The notes under the pieces: generated by a model
What the model was told of the DNA's origin: nothing
Seen by the model: only the letters and a program-made list of their open reading frames with translations
Database searches by the model: none
Made by a program: the position numbers and the translations under genes
From: Chlorobiota bacterium
Lineage (GTDB): Bacteria > Bacteroidota > Bacteroidia > Bacteroidales > B39-G9
Direction: 5' to 3'
Assembly (NCBI GenBank): GCA_013152655.1
Contig: JAADFW010000036.1
Location: 1-40,355 of the forward strand
DNA: 40,355 nucleotides
Shown here: positions 30,490 to 40,355 of the stretch, in pieces
Layout: each line of letters begins with the position of its first letter
Numbering within the stretch: the first letter of the stretch is position 1

Positions 30490-33045
30490 ATGGATTCAAA
30501 ATATTCTCAACGTATTAAAGATGTAATTTCATTCAGTCGTGAAGAAGCGGTAAGGCTTGGTAATCAGCAAATTGGAACAGAACATTTGTTCCTTGGAATA
30601 TTGCGCGAGGGCGAAGGATTAGCAGTTGAAATATTACTATCGTTTGGTGTAAACTTATCTGAATTAAAACATATTCTGGAAAATAAAATAAGAACAAACC
30701 AAATATTAAACATTAAAGATATTGAAAGTATTCCTTTATTAAAATCAGCTGAACGGGTTTTAAAGCTGGTTTATCTTGAAGCAAAGTCATTACAAAAAGA
30801 AAAAGTAGATACAAGCCATTTATTATTGGCTATTTTGAAAGATCAGTCAAGTTATGTTACACAGGTACTTAAAGAAATGGATATTGACTATACAATGGTT
30901 AGAAATGCAATAGAACACGATCCTATTACTGACCAAAGCAATGAACCTCCGTATAGCGATGACGATCAGCATGGGAAATTTGGCAATCCACAGGGAGGTA
31001 GTGCACAGCCTGTTCCAAAGTCTAATTCAGATACTCCTGTTCTCGATAATTTTGGTATAGATCTTACCAAGGCTGCTGAAGAAAACAAATTAGATCCAAT
31101 TATTGGAAGAGACCTTGAAATTGAACGCCTGGCACAAATATTAAGTAGAAGAAAGAAAAATAACCCGGTACTGATTGGTGAGCCGGGCGTTGGAAAATCG
31201 GCTATTGCTGAAGGCTTAGCTATTAGAATTATAAAACGTAAAGTTTCGAGAGTTTTATTCGGAAAGCGTATTGTTACTTTAGATTTAGCTTCTGTAGTTG
31301 CCGGGACAAAATATCGCGGGCAATTTGAAGAACGTATGAAAGCTATTTTAAATGAACTATCGAAAACAAATGATATTATTTTATTTATTGATGAAATTCA
31401 TACTATTGTCGGAGCCGGTGGTGCTTCCGGTTCGCTTGATGCAGCAAACATGCTAAAACCGGCGCTTGCCAGGGGTGAAATTCAGTGTATTGGAGCTACA
31501 ACACTTGATGAGTACAGGCAGTTTATTGAAAAAGACGGCGCACTTGAAAGAAGATTTCAAAAAATAATGGTTGACCCTACTACACCGGAAGAAACAGAAG
31601 AAATTTTAAATAATATAAAAGACCGATACGAAGATCATCATAATGTTGCCTATACAAATGATGCGATTAAAGCTTGTGTGCAATTAACAATGAGGTATAT
31701 AAGCGACAGGCACTTACCCGATAAAGCTATTGATGCTTTAGATGAATCAGGTTCAAGAGTACACATTTCAAAAATAAATGTACCCGATAAAATCATTAAA
31801 CTTGAGAAGGATATTGAAATTATTAGAAAGGAGAAGAAAAAAGCAGTTAAAAATCAGGATTTTGAAAATGCTGCTAATTTCAGGGACAGAGAAAAAAGGT
31901 ATTTAATGCAATTAGAAGATGAAAAGGAAAGATGGGAAAAAGAGTTAATAAAACATCGTGAAGTTGTTGATGAAGAGAGTGTTGCTGCCGTTGTTGCTAT
32001 GATGACAGGAGTTCCTGTACAACGTATTGCACAAGCTGAAGGAACGCGGTTATTGAAAATGAAGGATGAAATAAAAAACAATGTGATTGGACAAGATGAA
32101 GCCATTGAAAAAATTGTAAAATCAATACATAGAAACAGAGCTGGCTTGAAAGATCCGAACAGGCCAATTTGTTCATTAATCTTTTTAGGCCCTACCGGTG
32201 TTGGAAAAACACAATTAGCAAAAGTGTTAGCCGAATATTTGTTCGATTCAGTTGATTCTTTAATAAGAGTGGATATGAGCGAATATATGGAGAAATTTTC
32301 AGTTTCGCGCTTAGTTGGAGCTCCTCCGGGTTATGTTGGTTACGAAGAAGGTGGCCAGTTAACTGAAAAGGTAAGGCGACGGCCCTATTCTGTTGTTTTA
32401 CTTGATGAAATTGAGAAAGCACATCCTGATGTTTTCCATTTATTATTACAAGTGTTAGATGAAGGAAGGCTTACAGACAGTCTTGGAAGACGTATTGATT
32501 TTAGAAATACGATTATAATTATGACCTCTAATATTGGTACGCGTCAGTTAAAGGATTTTGGACAAGGAATAGGCTTTTCTGCTGGTTCAAAAACACATGA
32601 TCAAAATGAATACGCAAAAGGAATATTGCACAAAGCTCTTAAAAAAGCATTTGCTCCTGAATTTTTAAACAGAATAGATGATGTTGTTATGTTTAATACA
32701 TTGCAACGTGAACATATTCATAAAATTATTGATATTGAACTTCGTGGTTTATATAAAAGAGTAAACGATTTAGGTTATAACATTAAAATATCACCTGCTG
32801 CTAAAGATTTTATTGCAAAAAAAGGTTATGATGTTCAATATGGTGCAAGGCCGTTAAAAAGAGCAATTCAAAAATATCTTGAAGATGAAATGGCTGAAGT
32901 TATAATAAGAGTTGCATTGAGTGAAGGTGATACAATAAAAGTTGGTTTTGATAAAAAAGCTGAAAAAATAACAACTAAAATTGAAAAGAATATAAAGAAA
33001 CTTGAAAACGGTAAAAAGGATACTCCTTTTGCATTACCTGAATAA
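30490..33045 (+). CDS. clpC: ATP-dependent Clp protease ATP-binding subunit ClpC
   Basis: Clp-N repeats; Walker A GEPGVGKSA and GPTGVGKTQ; UVR-like region NFRDREKRYLMQLEDE; C-terminal ClpB-D2 small domain. Confidence 0.95.
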   Translation: MDSKYSQRIKDVISFSREEAVRLGNQQIGTEHLFLGILREGEGLAVEILLSFGVNLSELKHILENKIRTNQILNIKDIESIPLLKSAERVLKLVYLEAKSLQKEKVDTSHLLLAILKDQSSYVTQVLKEMDIDYTMVRNAIEHDPITDQSNEPPYSDDDQHGKFGNPQGGSAQPVPKSNSDTPVLDNFGIDLTKAAEENKLDPIIGRDLEIERLAQILSRRKKNNPVLIGEPGVGKSAIAEGLAIRIIKRKVSRVLFGKRIVTLDLASVVAGTKYRGQFEERMKAILNELSKTNDIILFIDEIHTIVGAGGASGSLDAANMLKPALARGEIQCIGATTLDEYRQFIEKDGALERRFQKIMVDPTTPEETEEILNNIKDRYEDHHNVAYTNDAIKACVQLTMRYISDRHLPDKAIDALDESGSRVHISKINVPDKIIKLEKDIEIIRKEKKKAVKNQDFENAANFRDREKRYLMQLEDEKERWEKELIKHREVVDEESVAAVVAMMTGVPVQRIAQAEGTRLLKMKDEIKNNVIGQDEAIEKIVKSIHRNRAGLKDPNRPICSLIFLGPTGVGKTQLAKVLAEYLFDSVDSLIRVDMSEYMEKFSVSRLVGAPPGYVGYEEGGQLTEKVRRRPYSVVLLDEIEKAHPDVFHLLLQVLDEGRLTDSLGRRIDFRNTIIIMTSNIGTRQLKDFGQGIGFSAGSKTHDQNEYAKGILHKALKKAFAPEFLNRIDDVVMFNTLQREHIHKIIDIELRGLYKRVNDLGYNIKISPAAKDFIAKKGYDVQYGARPLKRAIQKYLEDEMAEVIIRVALSEGDTIKVGFDKKAEKITTKIEKNIKKLENGKKDTPFALPE

Positions 33046-33085
33046 TGTAGCAACAGTTTTTAGCTTTGTAGGATAGGAAAATAAT

Positions 33086-34405
33086 TTAGTTTTCCGATAA
33101 TTTGCCAACTAAGTCATATTCATTGGCTTCAGTAATTGTAATTTTATAGAATTGTCCAATTTGCATGGATGTATTTGATGATACTATTATCACTTCATTA
33201 TCCACTTCAGGCGAGTCAAATTCTGTACGGCCAATAAAATTGGCTCCTTCTCTCCTATCAATTAGTACTTTAAAGGTTTTGCCAATTTTAGAATTATTTA
33301 ATTCTAATGAAATTTCCCGTTGTATTTCCATCAATTCTTCCATTCTGCTTATTTTTTCCTCTTCCGGAATTTCATCTTTATAATTTATGTATGAATATGT
33401 ATCTTCTTCGTTTGAATAAGGGAAAATACCTAATCTGTCAAATCTTGATTCTTGAATAAACTGTTTGAGTTCTTTAAAATCCTGTTCTGTTTCACCCGGA
33501 TGGCCAGTCATTAATGTAGTTCTTATAGCAATTCCGGGAATTATATTGCGTATTTTTTTAATTAATTCAATAGTTTGATTTTGAGTAATTCCCCTGCGCA
33601 TTTTTTTCAGTACATTATCTGAACAATGTTGTAGTGGAATATCAATATATTTACAAATATTATTGTGCTGTTTCATTACATCTAATACTTCCAAAGGAAA
33701 ATCGGAAGGATAAACATAGTGCAGCCGCAACCACTGCAAACCATTTATTTTTGCCAGTTTATCAAGTAATTCTGCTAATTTATATTTATGATAAATGTCA
33801 AAGCCATAATAGGTTAAATCCTGAGCGATTAAAACAATTTCTTTTACTCCGTTATTTACAAGAAAAGCTGCTTCTTTAACAATGTTTTCAATAGGTTTTG
33901 AAATATGTTTTCCCCTCATTAGCGGAATAGCACAAAAAGAACATTTTCTGTTGCATCCTTCCGAAATTTTTAAATATGCATAATGCGAAGGAGTTGTTAG
34001 TAATCGTTCGCCTACTAAATCTTTTTTATAGTCAATTTGTAAAGTATCAATTATCTCTTTTAAGTTATTTGAACCAAAATAAGCATCAACATTAGGTATT
34101 TCTAATTCTAAATCCTTTTTATATCTTTCTGATAAGCACCCTATTACATATAAATTTTCGATTTGCTTGTTTTCTTTGGCTTTAGCAAATTCTAATATAG
34201 TGTTTATCGATTCTTCTTTTGCATCGTTAATAAAACCACAAGTATTAATAATAACTGTTTTTGCTGATAAATCGTTTGAATTATGAACTACTTTAAGATT
34301 ATTCAACTTAATCTGATTCATTAAAATTTCAGAATCAACAAGGTTTTTAGAACATCCTAAGGTTACAATATTTACCGTATCAGGTTTATTTATTTTTGTT
34401 TTCAC
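33086..34405 (-). CDS. rimO: Ribosomal protein S12 methylthiotransferase RimO
   Basis: NIVTLGCSKNLVDSE; radical-SAM ISEGCNRKCSFCAIPLMRGKHISKP; TRAM-like C-terminus. Confidence 0.96.
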   Translation of the reverse strand: MKTKINKPDTVNIVTLGCSKNLVDSEILMNQIKLNNLKVVHNSNDLSAKTVIINTCGFINDAKEESINTILEFAKAKENKQIENLYVIGCLSERYKKDLELEIPNVDAYFGSNNLKEIIDTLQIDYKKDLVGERLLTTPSHYAYLKISEGCNRKCSFCAIPLMRGKHISKPIENIVKEAAFLVNNGVKEIVLIAQDLTYYGFDIYHKYKLAELLDKLAKINGLQWLRLHYVYPSDFPLEVLDVMKQHNNICKYIDIPLQHCSDNVLKKMRRGITQNQTIELIKKIRNIIPGIAIRTTLMTGHPGETEQDFKELKQFIQESRFDRLGIFPYSNEEDTYSYINYKDEIPEEEKISRMEELMEIQREISLELNNSKIGKTFKVLIDRREGANFIGRTEFDSPEVDNEVIIVSSNTSMQIGQFYKITITEANEYDLVGKLSEN

Positions 34406-34543
34406 TAAATGTTATGAATTAATTTAACAAATTGAATTATTAAGGGTAATAAAACGATACAAAACTGTTATTATTAGAAAGCAAGAATGAATTATTTCTT
34501 TTCCTGTTAAGGAATGTGGAGATAATTCAAACTAATGCCGGAA

Positions 34544-35494
34544 TTATAAAAATAAAGAATCAACAAATTCTGATTTGTTAAACACTTGCAAATCATTAAT
34601 TCCTTCACCTATTCCAATGTATTTAACAGGGATTTTGAATTGGTCTGATATTCCAATAACAACGCCTCCTTTTGCTGTACCATCTAATTTAGTAAGAGCA
34701 ATTGCACTAACTTCAGTTGCTAATGTAAACTGTTTAGCTTGTTCAAAAGCATTCTGTCCGGTAGAACCATCTAAAATTAACAGAATTTCATGCGGTGCGT
34801 CAGGAATTACTTTTTTCATCACCATTTTTATCTTGGTTAATTCGTTCATCAAATTAACCTTATTATGTAATCTGCCAGCAGTATCAATTATTACAACGTC
34901 GGCTTTATTTGCAATGGCAGAAGATAAAGTGTCATATGCTACAGAAGCCGGGTCTGATCCCATTTTTTGCTTAATAAGTGGCACTTCAACTTTATTAGCC
35001 CAAATTTCTAATTGCTCAATTGCAGCAGCTCTGAATGTATCAGCTGCTCCGATAATAACTTTTTTTCCGGCTTTTTTAAATTGATTTGCTAATTTGCCAA
35101 TGGTTGTAGTTTTTCCAACTCCATTAACGCCAACTACCATAATAACAAATGGATTCGACATTTCAGGAATTGTAAAATCTTTATAATCTGTAGTTTTATT
35201 CTCTTCTAATAACGATTCAATTTCCTCTTTTAAAATTACATTTAATTCATTAGTACCTAAATATTTATCTTTCCTGACACGAGATTCAATCCTTTCGATA
35301 ATCTTGATGGTAGTATTAACTCCTACATCAGAAGATATTAAAACTTCTTCCAGGTTATCCAAAACTTCATCGTCAACTGCTGTTTTACCAACAATAGCAC
35401 GACTCAATTTCTTAAAAACACTTTCCTTTGTTTTTGAAAGCCCTTTGTTTAAATTTTCCTTTTTATCTTTTGAGAATATATTTAAAACACTCAT
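34544..35494 (-). CDS. ftsY: Signal recognition particle receptor FtsY
   Basis: GVNGVGKTTTIGKLANQFK; GAADTFRAAAIEQLEIW; DTAGRLHNKVNLMNEL; TKLDGTAKGGVVIGI. Confidence 0.97.
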   Translation of the reverse strand: MSVLNIFSKDKKENLNKGLSKTKESVFKKLSRAIVGKTAVDDEVLDNLEEVLISSDVGVNTTIKIIERIESRVRKDKYLGTNELNVILKEEIESLLEENKTTDYKDFTIPEMSNPFVIMVVGVNGVGKTTTIGKLANQFKKAGKKVIIGAADTFRAAAIEQLEIWANKVEVPLIKQKMGSDPASVAYDTLSSAIANKADVVIIDTAGRLHNKVNLMNELTKIKMVMKKVIPDAPHEILLILDGSTGQNAFEQAKQFTLATEVSAIALTKLDGTAKGGVVIGISDQFKIPVKYIGIGEGINDLQVFNKSEFVDSLFL

Positions 35495-35510
35495 TTGTAA
35501 TTATTTAAGT

Positions 35511-35548
35511 ATAAAAAAGGCTTTCTCCTATTTAAGAAGAAAGCCTTT
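35511..35548 (-). terminator. Rho-independent terminator after the rpmB-rpmG-DUF4295 unit
   Basis: 11-bp perfect stem aaaggctttct (35516-35526) / agaaagccttt (35538-35548), followed on the minus strand by a T-run. Confidence 0.8.
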
Positions 35549-35569
35549 AAATTTTATGCTTTTAAAAGA

Positions 35570-35725
35570 TTATTTTTTATTGAAAAAATCTTTAACGTGG
35601 CTCTCATGAATAATATCTTCTTTGAAGGAATAAGCACCGGATTTAGCCGATTTAACCATCTTAATTACCCTGGCGTAATTTTTTCCTTCACCTGTTTTTA
35701 AGGTAGCTACAACTTTTTTTGCCAT
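35570..35725 (-). CDS. DUF4295 family small protein, 51 aa; absent from the supplied ORF track
   Basis: Translated by hand: MAKKVVATLKTGEGKNYARVIKMVKSAKSGAYSFKEDIIHESHVKDFFNKK*. Sits between rpmG and ftsY as usual in Bacteroidetes. Confidence 0.88.
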   Translation of the reverse strand: MAKKVVATLKTGEGKNYARVIKMVKSAKSGAYSFKEDIIHESHVKDFFNKK

Positions 35726-35736
35726 TTTATTCTATT

Positions 35737-35919
35737 TTATTTAATTTCTTTATGAACAGTTACTTTTTTAAGAATTGGGTTATATTTTTTCAATTCTAAT
35801 CTTCCCGGAGTATTTTTTTTACTTTTTGTAGTAATATATCTTGAAGTACCGGGCATTCCACTATTTTTATGTTCAGTACATTCTAAAATTACCTGAACTC
35901 TATTTCCTTTTTTTGCCAT
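35737..35919 (-). CDS. rpmG: 50S ribosomal protein L33
   Basis: [52 protein letters not shown]. Confidence 0.95.
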   Translation of the reverse strand: MAKKGNRVQVILECTEHKNSGMPGTSRYITTKSKKNTPGRLELKKYNPILKKVTVHKEIK

Positions 35920-35936
35920 TTTTATATATTAATAAT

Positions 35937-36179
35937 TTAATACGACTTTAAAAAACCTTTTGCTTTAGCCTCTTCTAAAGTAGCTTTAAGGCCTTTCTTA
36001 TTTATATTTCTAATACCAGAGGCAGAAACTTTTAAGGTTACCCATCTGTTTTCTTCAGCAAGGTAAAACTTTTTAATAAATAAATTTGGATAAAACTTTC
36101 TTCTGGTCTTTTTATGAGAGTGCGACACATTATTGCCTACCATCACTTTTTTTCCTGTTACTTGACAAACTCGTGACAT
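35937..36179 (-). CDS. rpmB: 50S ribosomal protein L28
   Basis: [33 protein letters not shown]. Confidence 0.96.
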   Translation of the reverse strand: MSRVCQVTGKKVMVGNNVSHSHKKTRRKFYPNLFIKKFYLAEENRWVTLKVSASGIRNINKKGLKATLEEAKAKGFLKSY

Positions 36180-36381
36180 TTATTTATAGTTTTTTTATAC
36201 AATTTTTTAAAACAGTTCGCAAAATACGCTATTTTTATTCAATTAATCAAATAATTAGTTCTAATTTTTCAGTAAAAATTACTCATAAATATTAACAATT
36301 TGCATTTTTTACCTCTATAATGCATTGATAACTACTAAATTATTTATTGTTTATAAGTTTAAATTTAAGCTAATCAATTAC

Positions 36382-37635
36382 TTATAAAGTTTGCATTGTA
36401 TATAGTATCTCAATTCTTAAAAGATTTAAAGCAGTTCGTGATGCTTTTTCAATAATTTGATTTCGCTCACCTGTAAAAATATATTTTTTCGAAATTGTTC
36501 TATTTGAGGATGAAACTGCAATCCATGTTGTACCTACCGGTTTTTCTGCTGTTCCTCCTGTTGGCCCGGCTATGCCCGATGTTGCAATTGAAAATGTACT
36601 GCCTAATTTTTTTCTAACACCTTTAGCCATTTCCTCAACAACCTGTTTGCTTACTGCTCCTGAGCTTTCAATACTTTTATTATTTACTCCGAGTGATTCA
36701 ATTTTTACTGTATTGGCATATGAAATTACAGCGCCTAAAAAATAGTTTGAACAACCAGGTATTGAAGTAATTAATTGTGCAATTTTTCCACCAGTACAGC
36801 TTTCAGCTGTAGCTAAAGTTAATTTGTTGCTAATCATTAAATTAGCTATAGAACTTTCCAAATTTTCTTTGTCAATACCTGCAATAGTGTTTGGTAGTAT
36901 TTTATTTAGTTTTTGAATCTCGTCATCTATTTGTTTTTCAGAATATTCGGTTTGTTTAGTATATATGGATAAGCGTAAGCGGATTAAACCGGGCGAAGGT
37001 AAATATGCCAATTTAATGTATTCTGGTAAATGCTTCTCCCATTGCTCAATTTTTTCAGCTAATATTGCTTCTGGAATTCCCGGAATTAGTACTGTTTTAT
37101 GTATTATCCTTTCTAATTTATATCTTTTTTGCAATTCAGGTATAATAATATTTTCCATCATTGCTTTCATTTCGTATGGAACACCCGGCATTGAGATTAT
37201 TATTTTATTACCTTGTTCAAACCACATACCCGGTGCAGTTCCATTTAAATTTCTAATAGGCATACAATTTTCAGGTATTTCTGCTTGCTTTTTATTGAGC
37301 TCATTTAAAACAGAATTTCTTGATTTAACAAATTTCTTAATATCTTCAAATGAGGGCTGGTGAAAAATTAATTTAGTATTAAAAAATTTACATAACGTTT
37401 CTTTTGTAATATCATCATTTGTAGGGCCCAAACCACCAGTTATAAATACGATTTCAGAATTTAATAACGAATTCTTCAAGGTATTAATAATATGTTCACT
37501 ATTATCGGAAATAGATATTATTTGATGAATCTTTACACCTATCAGGTTTAATTTTTTCGCCATCCAGGCAGAATTTGAATCAACAATTTGCCCTATTAAT
37601 ATCTCATCGCCAATGGTAATAATTTCTGCTTGCAT
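36382..37635 (-). CDS. cinA: CinA family protein, with N-terminal MoaB/MogA-like and C-terminal NMN amidohydrolase domains
   Basis: AEIITIGDEILIGQIVDSNSAWMAKKL; ITGGLGPTNDDITKE; TAESCTGGKIAQLITSIPGCSNYFLGAVISY. Confidence 0.95.
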   Translation of the reverse strand: MQAEIITIGDEILIGQIVDSNSAWMAKKLNLIGVKIHQIISISDNSEHIINTLKNSLLNSEIVFITGGLGPTNDDITKETLCKFFNTKLIFHQPSFEDIKKFVKSRNSVLNELNKKQAEIPENCMPIRNLNGTAPGMWFEQGNKIIISMPGVPYEMKAMMENIIIPELQKRYKLERIIHKTVLIPGIPEAILAEKIEQWEKHLPEYIKLAYLPSPGLIRLRLSIYTKQTEYSEKQIDDEIQKLNKILPNTIAGIDKENLESSIANLMISNKLTLATAESCTGGKIAQLITSIPGCSNYFLGAVISYANTVKIESLGVNNKSIESSGAVSKQVVEEMAKGVRKKLGSTFSIATSGIAGPTGGTAEKPVGTTWIAVSSSNRTISKKYIFTGERNQIIEKASRTALNLLRIEILYTMQTL

Positions 37636-37640
37636 TTTAT

Positions 37641-38372
37641 TTATATTAATTTGTTTGATTGGGTTTTGTTAAAATTTTTTAAGATAAAATAACCAATTGA
37701 TAGAAACTGCAAAAGTACACCAGAACCAAAGGCTAACCAGTTAAAACTTACCGGAATAAATGTACTTGAAAACTTCAAAACTTCAGCATTATTGATATTC
37801 ATCATTTCAAAAAATGAAAAATTTTGACGCATATATAATATATATGGTTGAACATAAGCAAAAAGTATGATAACAGAACCTATTATTAATAAGATAATCA
37901 ACAATTTTAGTTTAATAATTTTTGCATATTTATCATTAAAGTATGATATGGTTAAAGCTACTAAAATCATTGTAATAGAATTAATTACAGGAGTAATTAC
38001 CGGCCCTGTCCAGGTTAGAGGAATAAGAAATAAAATATCCCATGTTAAAATATTTTCGGGCCAGCCTATAAACAATTTAAGAAATACGTAATAAAAAATA
38101 TCCCAGATTGCAAAAACAAATAAAAAATATGCAAAGCGCATAATTCTATTTTTTCCTGTTAAAACAGCAATTGAAAAAAGCATTATAATTGTTGCCGCTT
38201 CCCTAACTATTTCAACTAAACCAATAAAAGGATCAATAGCATTTAATGGAAAGGAAAAGCCATTGGGATAATAAATATTGCGTAAATAAATTACAACAGC
38301 ACTTTCCATAAATGCCATTGCTATTGCGAAAATTAAAAGCCAGGCATATTTATTTAATGTGCTTCTTTTCAT
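37641..38372 (-). CDS. Hypothetical multi-pass membrane protein
   Basis: Several predicted transmembrane helices; 2-nt gap to the M48 protease on one side and 5 nt to cinA on the other. Confidence 0.7.
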   Translation of the reverse strand: MKRSTLNKYAWLLIFAIAMAFMESAVVIYLRNIYYPNGFSFPLNAIDPFIGLVEIVREAATIIMLFSIAVLTGKNRIMRFAYFLFVFAIWDIFYYVFLKLFIGWPENILTWDILFLIPLTWTGPVITPVINSITMILVALTISYFNDKYAKIIKLKLLIILLIIGSVIILFAYVQPYILYMRQNFSFFEMMNINNAEVLKFSSTFIPVSFNWLAFGSGVLLQFLSIGYFILKNFNKTQSNKLI

Positions 38373-38374
38373 TA

Positions 38375-39607
38375 TTATTTTAGAGCTTTTATTCTACGAT
38401 ATAATGTTGGATGCGAGTAATGAAAAAACACATACAAAGGATGTGGCATCAGGTTGCTTAAGTTTTTTGATGTTAACTTTTTAAGTGCTTTTATTAATTT
38501 ATTAGCATCGTAATGTTGCTTAGCAAAACGATCAGCAGAAAATTCATTTTTTCGCGATACTATATTCATTCCCAATCCAATAACTAATGATATAGGACTG
38601 TATAAAATTCCAAAAACAATTAATCCAATATGAAAGCTTACCCGCGGAACACCTAATGCTTGCGATATTTCAGGCATATTAATTATTAGTGATAAAAAAT
38701 ATAACATAATGCCTGTTTGTAAAACAGATAAAATCATGCCTGTTAAAGTATGCTTTAATTTATAATGTCCTATTTCATGGGCAAGCACGGCAACTATTTC
38801 TTTTGGTTCTAAATCATTTATTAAGGTATCGTAAAGTACAATTCTTTTCTTTGGGCCCAATCCACTAAAGTAGGCATTCGACTTTGTTGAACGTTTTGAG
38901 CCATTAATTACATATATATTATCTAATTTAAATCCTACTTTTTTGCTAAAATCTTCCAATTCATTTCTTAATTCACCTTCTTCAAGAGGAGTTTGTTTAT
39001 TAAATAAAGGAACTATAAGATTTGAATAAAACATAGTCATAAAAATCATGAATGAAGTTATAAGTATCCATGCATAAAGCCAAAATAGTGTTCCTGAAAC
39101 GGTATAGAACCAAACAATTAAGCCGATTATTAATCCGCCGAGTATTATGGTTAATATCCAGGATTTTAGCTTGTCAAAAATATATGTTTTAACTGTTGTT
39201 TTATTAAACCCAAATTTCTCTTCTATTACAAACGTATTATAAATTGAAAAAGGAGTGTTTAATATATCAGAAGCAAAATACAAAATACCAAAAAATAGTA
39301 ATGCATTTACAATTGGGTTTAAATTTATACTTTTAGCTATTTCATCAACATAAGCAAAGCCTCCAATAATAAGCATCCCAACTATTAAGATAAAATTAAA
39401 ACTACTGGTAATTAAAGAAAACCGGGTGTTCTCCTTTTCGTACTTTTGCTGTTTGGCATACTCTTCTTCATTATAAATGTCTTGCAATTCTTTGGGTAAT
39501 TTCTCTTTCCTGTATTTATTGTTTAATAAATCTAACCATCTTTCTAATAAATAATCAAGAGAAATTATTATAATAATAGATAAGAATATAATTTGTGTAT
39601 TAGTCAT
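38375..39607 (-). CDS. M48 family metallopeptidase (Ste24/CAAX prenyl protease 1-like)
   Basis: VAVLAHEIGHYKLKHT zinc motif; NAYFSGLGPKKRIVLYDTLI; NEFSADRFAKQHY. Confidence 0.95.
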   Translation of the reverse strand: MTNTQIIFLSIIIIISLDYLLERWLDLLNNKYRKEKLPKELQDIYNEEEYAKQQKYEKENTRFSLITSSFNFILIVGMLIIGGFAYVDEIAKSINLNPIVNALLFFGILYFASDILNTPFSIYNTFVIEEKFGFNKTTVKTYIFDKLKSWILTIILGGLIIGLIVWFYTVSGTLFWLYAWILITSFMIFMTMFYSNLIVPLFNKQTPLEEGELRNELEDFSKKVGFKLDNIYVINGSKRSTKSNAYFSGLGPKKRIVLYDTLINDLEPKEIVAVLAHEIGHYKLKHTLTGMILSVLQTGIMLYFLSLIINMPEISQALGVPRVSFHIGLIVFGILYSPISLVIGLGMNIVSRKNEFSADRFAKQHYDANKLIKALKKLTSKNLSNLMPHPLYVFFHYSHPTLYRRIKALK

Positions 39608-39651
39608 GTGCTAAAAAAATTAAGTATTTTTTATTAACTATAGAGATAAAC

Positions 39652-40355
39652 TTAAATACTTCCAAAATATTTTCGTAAAAGCCATTCTGTTGAAAGTAGT
39701 AGTAATATAACTATAAACAGCCATTTTAAATTTATCAGGCTTATATAATTATTGTCTTTATATACAGTTGACTTTATTGTTGTATTAGTAAGTATATCAT
39801 TTTTTAAATTTTCAATTTCATTGAAAGTATAAAACTTTCCGCCGGTTTGTCTGTCTATTTGATATAAAAGATGATAATCAGATGATGATTTCATATATTC
39901 AATATTTACAGGAGATACTGAGAAAACTCCTTTTTGCGAATATTTTTCATTGCCATATTCAACATTGGCTGTGTATTTATATATACCGGAATTAAATTCA
40001 CCAACATTTAAACGATACTTTTTATTTGATTTTACAAAATTGTAGTTTAGCTTGTGCCCTTTTTTGTCAGTTATTTCAAGAAAAATTTCCGGATCATCAA
40101 TCAATTCATAACTTTTATTATAAACTTCTGCACTAAAAATAATTTGCTCATTTTCAGAATAGTTTTTTTGTGTATGAACATAAAATTGCTGTTTTTTCGC
40201 TTCAACCGACAAATATTGAATAATTTTATTTATTAATTCATTAAACAGAAGGTTGTCACCATTCAATTTATAATCATATATTTTCCATCGCCAAATTCCT
40301 TCACCGGCTATCAGCCCAGTTTTATATTCCAAATTATTAAAAAAAGTTATTAATG
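39652..40355 (-). CDS. C-terminal part of a membrane-anchored protein of the Bacteroidetes VWA/BatA-associated type; 5' end lies outside the window
   Basis: GLIAGEGIWRWKIYDY...FNELINKIIQYLSVEAKKQQF pattern; terminal transmembrane helix. The frame is open through the window edge (INNFFNNLEYKTG), so the TTG start at 40332 is probably artefactual. Confidence 0.7.
   Translation of the reverse strand, partial: LITFFNNLEYKTGLIAGEGIWRWKIYDYKLNGDNLLFNELINKIIQYLSVEAKKQQFYVHTQKNYSENEQIIFSAEVYNKSYELIDDPEIFLEITDKKGHKLNYNFVKSNKKYRLNVGEFNSGIYKYTANVEYGNEKYSQKGVFSVSPVNIEYMKSSSDYHLLYQIDRQTGGKFYTFNEIENLKNDILTNTTIKSTVYKDNNYISLINLKWLFIVILLLLSTEWLLRKYFGSI

Noticed and set aside
34575-35084. 169-aa plus-strand ORF opposite ftsY
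   Set aside because: Antisense shadow of a well-supported FtsY coding sequence; Ser/Ile-rich with no recognisable motif.
36965-37363. 132-aa plus-strand ORF opposite cinA
   Set aside because: Antisense shadow of cinA, whose motifs are unambiguous.
1-40355. CRISPR array, tRNA or rRNA genes, toxin-antitoxin or restriction/defence island
   Set aside because: Read-through on both strands showed no regularly spaced repeats, no tRNA T-loop pattern I could support, and no defence-gene motifs.

Overview
The window is AT-rich Bacteroidetes-type chromosomal DNA, about 40 kb, mostly conserved genes. From left to right it holds: a TonB-receptor/YncE-like beta-propeller lipoprotein pair (BtuB/BtuG-like); a Y1 (HUH) REP-associated tyrosine transposase bracketed by two ~119-bp direct repeats full of hairpins; a metallophosphoesterase; a tyrosine/homogentisate degradation cluster (hmgA, hppD, fahA, flavin reductase); an HMG-CoA-lyase-like DRE-TIM enzyme; a fatty acid desaturase; a large ELWxxDGT-repeat protein; a thioredoxin/ferredoxin/thioredoxin cluster; secA; a serine hydrolase; pnuC; gyrA; clpC; rimO; ftsY with DUF4295-rpmG-rpmB; cinA; and an M48 protease. 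Three signals are not explained by the ORF track. (1) The RAYT/REP unit at 3002-4032. (2) A non-coding ~274-bp element at 26154-26427 with terminal inverted repeats and several nested internal stems, which may be a structured RNA or a MITE; I cannot assign it to a known family. (3) A short minus-strand remnant at 23113-23259 that reads as the C-terminal region of ATP-dependent PEP carboxykinase. No CRISPR array, tRNA, rRNA or canonical defence system was recognised. All family assignments come from reading motifs by eye; no database search was run.
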